From assembly GCA_031283905.1 (NCBI GenBank), contig JAITAW010000195.1, positions 1 through 6,432 on the forward strand: a stretch of DNA of 6,432 nt, read 5' to 3'. Below the pieces are notes generated by a model, which worked only from the letters and a program-made list of their open reading frames with translations, did no database searches and had not been told where the DNA came from. A program made the translations under genes and the position numbers. Below are positions 1 to 5,375 of this stretch, piece by piece. Positions within the stretch are counted from its first letter, which is position 1; every line of letters starts with the position of its first letter. Source of the DNA: Treponema sp. Its GTDB lineage: Bacteria; Spirochaetota; Spirochaetia; Treponematales; Breznakiellaceae.

Positions 1-382
1 AATATGACTTGAGCTGCTCCTTACCGTCTTTCAGCTTGGGTTTTTTAAGTTCGACAATGACGTACTGCGCGGCAGGCTTGTCTTTATCAAAAATAACAAT
101 GTCGGCGCGCTTTTTCTCACGACCGAACGTTACCTCGGATTCAACCTGTATCAGATCACGGGGATACCGGTAGGCATGGAGCAGTTTATCAAGGTACAAC
201 TGCCTGATGACTTCTTCGGGGGTAAGTCGTATCTCCTTTTTGCGTATCGGGCAGGTGATATAATAAACATCCTTCCCTTTCACGCTGCGGGTGATAACGG
301 CTTTCTCGATATGCTGTACCTGTTCTTCGCTAAACTGCGCCAGGCGGTAGGGGGAATCTTTAAGAATGGTTTCAAGTGTCAT
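1..382 (-). CDS. Restriction-modification protein, N-terminal part (HsdR_N-like nuclease domain), partial
   Basis: Translating the minus strand from the ATG at 382 gives 127 uninterrupted residues that run off the left edge, so only the N-terminus is present. Residues 77-115 look like the type I restriction HsdR N-terminal domain: IQVESEVTFGREKKRADIVIF followed by YVIVELKKPK. The PD-(D/E)xK-type residues would be Asp94, Glu111 and Lys113. From family knowledge, this N-terminus (LTPEEVIRQL near residue 53, then KLKDGKEQLKSY) commonly precedes an N6-adenine methyltransferase module in large single-chain R-M proteins, or belongs to an HsdR-type subunit. The part that would decide lies outside the window. 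A TGA eight codons upstream, with no other start codon between, fixes the ATG at 382. No Shine-Dalgarno sequence precedes it. Likely role: cutting or modifying unmodified foreign DNA. Domain call fairly sure; exact system type unknown. Confidence 0.78.
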   Translation of the reverse strand, partial: MTLETILKDSPYRLAQFSEEQVQHIEKAVITRSVKGKDVYYITCPIRKKEIRLTPEEVIRQLYLDKLLHAYRYPRDLIQVESEVTFGREKKRADIVIFDKDKPAAQYVIVELKKPKLKDGKEQLKSY

Positions 383-388
383 ACTGAC

Positions 389-415
389 AGTATCGGAGAG
401 TTCAAGGAGGTTCAA
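389..415 (-). promoter_or_regulatory. Possible promoter of the R-M gene
   Basis: On the minus strand, GATACT (394-389, four of six matches to TATAAT) lies 6 nt before the ATG at 382. TTGAAC (415-410) lies 15 bp upstream as a weak -35. TTGAAC occurs again 10 bp downstream (405-400), giving a direct repeat one helical turn apart. Transcription from this -10 would begin at or next to the start codon, which fits the missing Shine-Dalgarno sequence. The spacer is shorter than the usual 17 bp, so this is a weak prediction. Confidence 0.25.
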
Positions 416-431
416 AACAGGTTTGTTTTCA

Positions 432-466
432 AAGCCGTCCGGCGCGGCGGTATGGCGGACGGGCTT
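432..466 (-). terminator. GC-rich hairpin, possible terminator of the M23-to-PFL operon
   Basis: AAGCCGTCCG (432-441) and CGGACGGGCTT (456-466) are inverted repeats that pair over ten base pairs with one bulged base and a loop of about 14 nt. The hairpin lies 43 nt past the PFL-like gene's stop codon. On the minus strand it is followed by TTTGAAAAC, which is only a poor U-tract. It is plausible as a weak or Rho-assisted terminator separating the operon from the R-M gene. It is equally possibly chance structure in a GC-rich stretch. Confidence 0.3.
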
Positions 467-508
467 CGTCGCGAACCGCCCGCGCGCCGGCGCAATGAGC
501 CTAACCGG

Positions 509-1870
509 TTAATTCCTGAAGCTGTGAATCGGCGCGGGAATCCTGCCGCCCCGCTCAATAAAGGTGTCGCTCTTTGCGGGATTGACCGCCATGACCGGCG
601 CGCCGCCCAACAGTCCGCCGAATTCAACCCAGTCTCCCACCGTTTTGCCCGGAACCGGTATCACTCTGACTGCGGTGGTCTTGTTGTTTACCATGCCGAT
701 AGCCATTTCATCCGCTATTATGGCGGATATGGCGGCTGCCCGCGTGTCGCCGGGCAGCGCGATCATATCGAGTCCGACTGAGCAGACGCTGGTCATCGCT
801 TCCAGTTTGTCCAGGGAGATGCCGCCGGACATGACCGCCGCAACCATGCCTTCGTCTTCGGAAACCGGTATAAACGCGCCTGAAAAGCCGCCCACGTGAG
901 TCGACGCCATGACGCCCCCCTTTTTCACCATGTCGGTGAGCATGGCGAGCGCGGCTGTTGACCCGTGGGCGCCGACGGTTTCAAGTCCCATTTCTTCAAG
1001 GATACGGGCGACCGAGTCCCCGGCCGCCGATGTCGGCGCAAGCGACAAGTCGAGTATGCCGAAGGGAACACCGAGCCGTTTCGCAGCTTCCATGCCCACG
1101 AGCTGCCCCATGCGGGTGATCTTGAATGCTGTTTTCTTGATGACATCGGCTAATTCATCAAAACGTGCGTTCTTATGGGCTTCAAGCGCGGCTTTTACAA
1201 CGCCCGGACCTGAAACGCCCACGTTGAGTGCCGCTTCCCCTTCCCCTACGCCGTGAAACGCACCCGCCATGAAAGGGTTGTCTTCCGGCGCGTTACAGAA
1301 CGTTACGAGCTTCGCGCACGCAATTCCGCCTTGTTCCGCAGTGTTCTCCGCAGCCTTTTTGATGGTTTCGCCCATGAGCCGTACCGCATCCATGTTGATG
1401 CCGCTCTTTGAGCTTGCCACATTCACCGAGGAACAGATGCGCTCGGTTGCGGCGAGGGCGTCTGGAATGGAGTCGATGAGCTTCCTGTCTCCATTGGAAA
1501 AGCCTTTGTGTACAAGCGCGGAAAAGCCGCCGATAAAATCAACGCCTAACTCGGAGGCGGACTCGTCAAGCGCTTTCGCATAGGGCGTATAGTCAACGTC
1601 ATCGGAAGCGCCGGCTATAAGCGCGATGGGCGTTACGGACACCCGCTTGTTGATAATCGGTATGCCATACTCAGTCTCAATTTCCCGTCCGGTTTTGACG
1701 AGGTTTCCGGCGACCCTCAGCAGCTTTTCCCGGATGCGGCGCCGCGTTTCAACGCCTGACGCGGTAACGCAGTCAAGCAGGGAAACGCCCAGCGTGATTG
1801 CCCGTATGTCGAGCTTGTAGCGCAGAAACATGTCCACGGTTTCTTTTATTTCAAACGGCGTAAACAGCAT
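509..1870 (-). CDS. PFL-like family protein (UPF0210 / DUF711)
   Basis: This 453-residue protein matches the UPF0210/DUF711 family (about 450 residues), so it looks full length. Recognisable blocks are EYGIPIINKRVSVTP (67-81), SSKSGINMDAV (153-163), FCNAPEDNPFMAGAFHGVGE (191-210), DLSLAPTSAAGDSVA (274-288) and VGDWVEFGGLLGGAPVM (411-427). The family is named for structural resemblance to pyruvate formate-lyase and anaerobic ribonucleotide reductase barrels. The C-terminal RVIPVPGK (402-409) is not the canonical R-V-x-G-aromatic glycyl-radical motif, so I would not predict radical chemistry. Cysteines lie at 34, 146, 185, 192 and 363. The protein is presumably cytosolic, with no signal peptide or membrane segment, and its function is unknown. 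The ATG at 1870 lies 2 nt after the ACT gene's stop codon, with AGGA 7 nt upstream. UPF0237 and UPF0210 genes are adjacent in many bacteria, which supports a shared role. Confidence 0.93.
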   Translation of the reverse strand: MLFTPFEIKETVDMFLRYKLDIRAITLGVSLLDCVTASGVETRRRIREKLLRVAGNLVKTGREIETEYGIPIINKRVSVTPIALIAGASDDVDYTPYAKALDESASELGVDFIGGFSALVHKGFSNGDRKLIDSIPDALAATERICSSVNVASSKSGINMDAVRLMGETIKKAAENTAEQGGIACAKLVTFCNAPEDNPFMAGAFHGVGEGEAALNVGVSGPGVVKAALEAHKNARFDELADVIKKTAFKITRMGQLVGMEAAKRLGVPFGILDLSLAPTSAAGDSVARILEEMGLETVGAHGSTAALAMLTDMVKKGGVMASTHVGGFSGAFIPVSEDEGMVAAVMSGGISLDKLEAMTSVCSVGLDMIALPGDTRAAAISAIIADEMAIGMVNNKTTAVRVIPVPGKTVGDWVEFGGLLGGAPVMAVNPAKSDTFIERGGRIPAPIHSFRN

Positions 1871-1872
1871 AT

Positions 1873-2142
1873 CTAAATCCTGTGCATGGCGGAGAACACT
1901 TTTTCGTGCATAAGGCTTATGGAGACATCCATGTCGTTTCCCAGCGCGGCAAGCTCGGCTTTAATGCTTTCAAGTCCTGTTTGTTCATCCGGCAGACGCG
2001 CCATCATCATCATAACAAAATTGCCGGACAACACGGTTTGACTGATGTCTTCAATATTGATGTTCCTCTCCGCAAGGAACGCCGAGACCTTGGCGATGAT
2101 ACCGATCTTGTCGTTGCCAACAACCGTAATGATTGCGTTCAT
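1873..2142 (-). CDS. ACT domain-containing protein (UPF0237 family)
   Basis: This is a stand-alone ACT domain of 89 residues, the usual size for UPF0237. The N-terminal half carries the signature: AIITVVGNDKIGIIAKVSAF (3-22), then NINIEDISQTVLSGNFVMMM (28-47), fitting a beta-alpha-beta-beta fold. ACT domains typically bind amino acids or other small ligands as dimers. No catalytic domain is attached, so the protein is probably a small regulator or sensor. The ligand cannot be read from sequence. An in-frame TTG at 2148 would add two residues, but the ATG at 2142 is preferred: GAAGG lies 6 nt upstream of it and almost touches the TTG, and family members start at the equivalent position. The gene sits 2 nt after the AI-2E stop codon and 2 nt before the PFL-like gene. 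Its family partner is the UPF0210 protein encoded next to it. Confidence 0.92.
   Translation of the reverse strand: MNAIITVVGNDKIGIIAKVSAFLAERNINIEDISQTVLSGNFVMMMMARLPDEQTGLESIKAELAALGNDMDVSISLMHEKVFSAMHRI
1878..1881 (-). promoter_or_regulatory. Ribosome binding site of the PFL-like gene
   Basis: AGGA on the minus strand lies 7 nt before the ATG at 1870, inside the last codons of the ACT-domain gene. This placement supports both the chosen start and translational coupling of the two genes. Confidence 0.6.
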
Positions 2143-2144
2143 TA

Positions 2145-3233
2145 TCAACCTTCTTCTATTTTGTGTTCAGTCAGGAACATGTCCAGTACCGTGAGGAACA
2201 AGATCACGATCATGGGGCCCAGAATCAGACCGTTTAACCCGAATGCGCCGACTCCCCCCATGATGGCGAAAAAGATGACGAGCGGGTGCAGTTTTATTCT
2301 ATCCTGTAAAAAAATGGGGCGCAGAAACGTATCTATAGATGAAATAAACACCATGGATACAAGGATAAAGACAACGCCGTGGGCGATTTCGCCATTCAGC
2401 ATCAAAAAGATGCCGATGGGCCACCAAATAACGCTGCTGCCTATCATGGGGATAAAGGAACAAATAAAAACCAATGTGGCGAAAACCAACGCGCCCTTTA
2501 TCTCGAAAATCGTAAAGATGACGCCTGCGGCGACGCCCTGTATAATGGCGACCGCGATGTAGCCCATGAAGAGGCTCCTGGTAGTCTCGGAAAATTTCGA
2601 GGACAGGGTTTCCATGTATTCTTTGCGTATGGGGATGGTGTGTTTCAATAACACCTCAAGCGTATATCCATCGACATAAAAGAAATATAGACAGAAGAAC
2701 ATCATTATCATATTGATAAGGAAGGAACTGATATTCTTCGCCAGGTTGCTACTAAACAGCATCGCGCCCCGCAAGCCGGAACTCAGGAATTGCAGAACCC
2801 TCTGCTGAATTTCATCCGCGCTGATATGAATCTGATCCGCGCTTATGTCTGAAATAAAACCGGCGATTGATTCAAAGATTTCATGGACGATGCCGGGTTT
2901 CGTATAGAATATGTCTTGAATGTAACGGATTAGTTCTACAATCTGTTTGAAAAACTGAAAAACCATAAACGAGAGGGGAATCAGAATGAGCAACATGGTG
3001 CCGAGCGCAAAAATACTCGCCCACACGCTTTGAAGAATTCTTCCCTTTAATTTACTCTTATCAAGTTTCTTGGCAATCCGTCCGTACAAAGGGCTTAGTA
3101 TGATGTACAGCAATATCGACCAGAGTAAGACCGAGAAAAAAGGCGCGAACAATCTGGCGGCGAGAAAAAACAGCAGAATGAGTAGTGCGCCGAATACGTA
3201 GTTTTGAATATGTTTTTTGGGGGCGGTTTCCAA
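2145..3233 (-). CDS. AI-2E family transporter (UPF0118), polytopic membrane protein
   Basis: This 362-residue integral membrane protein has the layout of the AI-2E exporter/UPF0118 family: hydrophobic pairs near residues 12-48 and 68-98, a soluble amphipathic section at about 100-160, and further membrane segments at about 166-188, 222-245, 247-280, 284-300 and 315-355. The C-terminal family motifs are present: DTFLRP (301-306), then HPLVIFFAIMGGVGAFGL (316-333) and GLILGP (335-340). Family members have been linked to autoinducer-2 export or to sodium/proton antiport, so the substrate here is open. The start is TTG at 3233, preceded by a strong AAGGAGG 10 nt upstream. The gene lies 61 nt after the TPR gene, and its stop codon is 2 nt from the ACT gene start. 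That arrangement suggests operon membership and tight coupling to the downstream pair. Confidence 0.92.
   Translation of the reverse strand: METAPKKHIQNYVFGALLILLFFLAARLFAPFFSVLLWSILLYIILSPLYGRIAKKLDKSKLKGRILQSVWASIFALGTMLLILIPLSFMVFQFFKQIVELIRYIQDIFYTKPGIVHEIFESIAGFISDISADQIHISADEIQQRVLQFLSSGLRGAMLFSSNLAKNISSFLINMIMMFFCLYFFYVDGYTLEVLLKHTIPIRKEYMETLSSKFSETTRSLFMGYIAVAIIQGVAAGVIFTIFEIKGALVFATLVFICSFIPMIGSSVIWWPIGIFLMLNGEIAHGVVFILVSMVFISSIDTFLRPIFLQDRIKLHPLVIFFAIMGGVGAFGLNGLILGPMIVILFLTVLDMFLTEHKIEEG
2149..2153 (-). promoter_or_regulatory. Ribosome binding site deciding the ACT gene start
   Basis: GAAGG on the minus strand, within the last two codons of the AI-2E gene, lies 6 nt before the ATG at 2142. 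It directly abuts the alternative TTG at 2148, so it argues for the shorter protein. Confidence 0.6.
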
Positions 3234-3243
3234 ATCGTTTATT

Positions 3244-3250
3244 CCTCCTT
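3244..3250 (-). promoter_or_regulatory. Strong ribosome binding site before a TTG start (AI-2E gene)
   Basis: AAGGAGG on the minus strand, a nearly full anti-16S match, lies 10 nt before TTG at 3233. No ATG or GTG occurs in frame at a suitable distance. The site therefore supports the unusual TTG initiation codon, although the spacing is slightly long. Confidence 0.7.
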
Positions 3251-3294
3251 ACATGGGGTTTCATTATGTTCGGATGCATCCGGTTCAATCTCAT

Positions 3295-4047
3295 TCACGG
3301 CGATTCTTCCGCTCCCGTGTCCGCCGGCCCGGATGCGGAAGAATCGTCAAGCGCGCTGTCCGCGCCGTCCTCCGCCTTCATTGCCGCAGCGATGTCCTTC
3401 ATGCTTTGCAGCGTGGCGAGTATTGCCGGTATGCTTTCCTTCGCCTGCCTTTCCCGTTCTTGCGTTTGGGCAAGAACGGCGGCTTCCTCTTCAGCTTTGC
3501 GCTGCTTTTCAGCAGCCGCTTCATCCTCGGCTTTTTGAATAATCGCCAGCGCCGCTTCAATCCGGCTTCGCTGGGGGGAGTCGGAATCCAGAACAAGGTA
3601 ATACGTATAATCCGCGACCGCCAGATCTACCTCGCCGGTTTGGAGTCGCGCATTTGCGCGGTTCAAATAAGCCGGCGCAAAGGAAGCGTCCTCATCTATC
3701 GCCCGCGTGTAACAGGTTTCAGCAGAGGCGAAATCCCCCTTGCCGTAGTAGACGTTTCCCAAGCTGTACGCGACAAGCGCGGCGCTGTCTCCGGCGTTGG
3801 GCAAGATTTTGGTGTAAACGGCAGCCGCCTCGTCAGGACGGTTGAGTTGCTGATACGCCATGCCAAGGTAAAGGTACGCCTGCAACGGCGCGTCTGGAGC
3901 GGCGGCGGCGGCCTCCAGGTAGGCGAGGGCTTCTTCCGGCTTGTTTTGCAGGAATAATAATTCGCCTTGCTTGAAATTATTGTTCTGGGCAAAAAGCAAG
4001 CCGCCTGTCAAACATACCGCCATAATAATGAAAAAAAAGCGTTTCAC
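3295..4047 (-). CDS. Exported tetratricopeptide-repeat protein
   Basis: The 250-residue product starts with a type I signal peptide: KR at 2-3, hydrophobic core 4-18, and likely cleavage after LLFA at residue 20. Cys12 sits inside the hydrophobic core, preceded by M-A-V, so a lipoprotein is less likely. Four TPR units follow, at about 24-54, 56-88, 91-122 and 125-155, with typical phrases such as LGMAYQQLNRPDEAAAVY and LGNVYYGKGDFASAETCY. A charged Glu/Lys/Ala helix, probably coiled coil, spans about 160-205. The acidic, Ser/Gly/Asp-rich tail looks disordered. The mature protein is probably a periplasmic scaffold; no enzymatic domain is seen. The start is GTG at 4047, 15 nt after the M23 stop codon and without a clear Shine-Dalgarno sequence. 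Translation may depend on ribosomes arriving from the M23 gene. The partner is unknown, but the context suggests envelope or peptidoglycan work. Confidence 0.85.
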   Translation of the reverse strand: MKRFFFIIMAVCLTGGLLFAQNNNFKQGELLFLQNKPEEALAYLEAAAAAPDAPLQAYLYLGMAYQQLNRPDEAAAVYTKILPNAGDSAALVAYSLGNVYYGKGDFASAETCYTRAIDEDASFAPAYLNRANARLQTGEVDLAVADYTYYLVLDSDSPQRSRIEAALAIIQKAEDEAAAEKQRKAEEEAAVLAQTQERERQAKESIPAILATLQSMKDIAAAMKAEDGADSALDDSSASGPADTGAEESP

Positions 4048-4062
4048 AGGATTTAATATAAC

Positions 4063-5328
4063 TCATTTTGCCAAATAATCAAGCGGGTTGACGGATTTTC
4101 CATTTTTGTATACGCCAAAATGAAGATGGGGTCCCGTAACATGACCTGTTCCGCCGGATTCGGCGATTTTGGTTCCTTGATACACAAACACGCCTTCTTT
4201 GACCGAATAAACGCTCAAATGGCCGTATAGGGTTTCAAAACCATTTCCGTGGGATATGATGATGTATTTGCCGTAAACCGCATTGTAGCCGAGTTTTGTA
4301 ATCTTGCCGTCCATGGCCGCTCTAATCGTTGTTCCGGTTTTAGCGGAAAAATCCAACCCTTCATGCACCCGCCCGCCGATACCGGTAAAAGGGTCCTTCC
4401 TCCAGCCATAGGGGGAGGTGATAGTACGATTTTTAAGGGGCCACATAAAGTAATCGCCGAGCGCCAGCTTCAGATCATCGCTTCTCATGCGCGCGCCCGG
4501 AATAAAAAGCGTGTCTCCGGGATTCATGATGTCATTCTGAATGTCGTTTGCGTCAAGAATAACGTTCAGCGGCACGTTGAAAGCGTCCGCGATTTTTTGA
4601 TACGTATCTCCCCCCCGCACGGTGTACGGTATGCCGTCCATATTGGGAATTTTCAGAACTTTTCCCTCCTGCAGCATCCGCGCGTTGGAAATGCCGTTCA
4701 GCGCAATAACGGCGTCCATTGAAAGTTTGAACCGGCTTGCGATGCCCGACACCGTATCGCCTCGTACAACCGTATACGGTTTGATGGAGAAAATCTGGGT
4801 GATTTCAAGGGGAAATCCTGGATCAACGAACTCTTCCTCCGGTCCTAATCCCGCATATTCCGTGAGATAGGTTTCGATGCTGCTATCTGGTCCCGGCGTA
4901 ATATTCAACGTTGTTTTGGATTGCATCTGCCAATTCAGTACGAAGAATGCGAGAAACAACACCGCTATAATGATGAAAATATAGAACAAAACGGTTGAAT
5001 TCGGCGCGGTTTTTTCTCTTCTTCCCGATGCGCGTTGACGCGGCTCGCTTCGGCGTTGCGGCGCAATTTCAGGACGAGGCGCGGTTCTCGCTGCTTTTTG
5101 CCGCTGTTCTACAGGACGAGGCTTGGCATAGGTATGGGGCGCTACGGATTTCCCGCCGTTGCCTTCGTAATTCTGTTTAGGTTTGGAAACAACGGGGAGC
5201 GTAGGGGATTGTGTTGAGTAATTTTTTCTCGGATCATACACAAGCAACTGACCGCCCATCTTTTCGAGCATAGGAGAAGAATAGCGATGTCCGTCAATAT
5301 ACTGTTGAGAGAGAATATCATCGCTCAT
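4063..5328 (-). CDS. Membrane-anchored LysM / M23 peptidoglycan endopeptidase
   Basis: This 421-residue bitopic protein has, in order, a cytoplasmic Pro/Arg/Gln-rich, probably disordered N-terminus (about 40-110), one transmembrane helix (about 112-132), two LysM domains (about 184-228 and 234-278) and a C-terminal M23/LytM domain (about 295-420). The catalytic set is intact. By analogy with LytM, His322, Asp326 (HEGLD) and His403 of HLH would bind zinc, with His370 (YGHL) and His401 acting in catalysis. LysM domains bind glycan strands and M23 enzymes cut peptide cross-links, so it should act on periplasmic peptidoglycan. It heads the minus-strand operon. The ATG at 5328 is chosen. An in-frame TTG at 5346 would add six residues but lies against a poly-T tract and has no ribosome binding site. 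The ATG has only a weak AAGAA upstream. Confidence 0.92.
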   Translation of the reverse strand: MSDDILSQQYIDGHRYSSPMLEKMGGQLLVYDPRKNYSTQSPTLPVVSKPKQNYEGNGGKSVAPHTYAKPRPVEQRQKAARTAPRPEIAPQRRSEPRQRASGRREKTAPNSTVLFYIFIIIAVLFLAFFVLNWQMQSKTTLNITPGPDSSIETYLTEYAGLGPEEEFVDPGFPLEITQIFSIKPYTVVRGDTVSGIASRFKLSMDAVIALNGISNARMLQEGKVLKIPNMDGIPYTVRGGDTYQKIADAFNVPLNVILDANDIQNDIMNPGDTLFIPGARMRSDDLKLALGDYFMWPLKNRTITSPYGWRKDPFTGIGGRVHEGLDFSAKTGTTIRAAMDGKITKLGYNAVYGKYIIISHGNGFETLYGHLSVYSVKEGVFVYQGTKIAESGGTGHVTGPHLHFGVYKNGKSVNPLDYLAK

Positions 5329-5335
5329 TTCTTGT

Positions 5336-5341
5336 ATTATC
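5336..5341 (-). promoter_or_regulatory. Possible -10 element of the M23 operon
   Basis: GATAAT on the minus strand matches TATAAT at five of six positions and ends 7 nt before the ATG at 5328. Transcription would start at or just before that codon. No convincing -35 is found at 16-18 bp; the spacer is a T-tract next to the palindrome at 5357-5375. TATGAT (5368-5363) on the same strand is an alternative -10 that would give a longer leader. Either way the promoter lies in the shared divergent region. Confidence 0.35.
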
Positions 5342-5368
5342 GACAAAACAAAAAAAAAACATTATCAT
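5340..5368 (+). promoter_or_regulatory. Predicted sigma-70-type promoter of lepB
   Basis: TCGACA (5340-5345, five of six matches to TTGACA) is separated by exactly 17 bp, including a run of ten A (5350-5359), from TATCAT (5363-5368, five of six matches to TATAAT). The predicted transcription start, about 7 nt downstream, falls at about 5375, next to the ATG at 5376. The -10 lies inside the perfect palindrome, so a bound regulator would block polymerase. Confidence 0.5.
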
Positions 5369-5375
5369 AATGTTT
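5357..5375. promoter_or_regulatory. Perfect 19-bp palindrome in the divergent promoter region (candidate operator)
   Basis: AAACATTATCATAATGTTT is an uninterrupted inverted repeat with 9-bp arms around a central C. It lies between the divergent M23 and lepB genes and overlaps the predicted lepB -10. The 9-1-9 geometry resembles operators of dimeric repressors. It is near the 7-1-7 layout of Fur-family boxes, but the arm (ACATTAT) is not the Fur, PerR or Zur consensus, so no regulator is assigned. On the minus strand it is followed by a T-tract, so an AU-rich hairpin acting as a weak terminator is an alternative reading. Confidence 0.5.

Noticed and set aside
403..409. AAGGAGG on the plus strand as a ribosome binding site
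   Set aside because: No plus-strand gene follows it; the downstream plus-strand frame is a shadow of the PFL-like gene.
412..508. Small gene or attachment site in the gap between the PFL-like and R-M genes
   Set aside because: The GC-rich gap holds no credible frame with a start and ribosome binding site, no tRNA-like sequence and no matching direct repeat elsewhere in the window.
176..781. 201-residue plus-strand open frame at the left end
   Set aside because: It overlaps the R-M N-terminus and the end of the PFL-like gene in antisense, and its translation resembles no family I know.
1882..2562. 226-residue plus-strand open frame opposite the ACT and AI-2E genes
   Set aside because: It is antisense to two clearly recognised genes, shows no family resemblance, and its composition (His-, Asn- and Lys-rich) is typical of a shadow frame.
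3271..3282. 12-bp perfect palindrome CGGATGCATCCG between the TPR and AI-2E genes, flanked by TTGAAC and CATAAT on the minus strand
   Set aside because: One or two 12-bp palindromes are expected by chance in 6.4 kb, and the 14-bp spacing between the boxes is too short for a normal promoter.
3061..3294. 77-residue minus-strand frame starting immediately after the TPR stop codon
   Set aside because: It runs out of frame into the AI-2E gene, is very basic, and the AAGGAGG that lies within it fits the AI-2E TTG start better.
3217..3957. 246-residue plus-strand open frame opposite the TPR gene
   Set aside because: It mirrors a well-supported TPR protein with signal peptide, and its Arg/Gly-rich translation has no recognisable domain.
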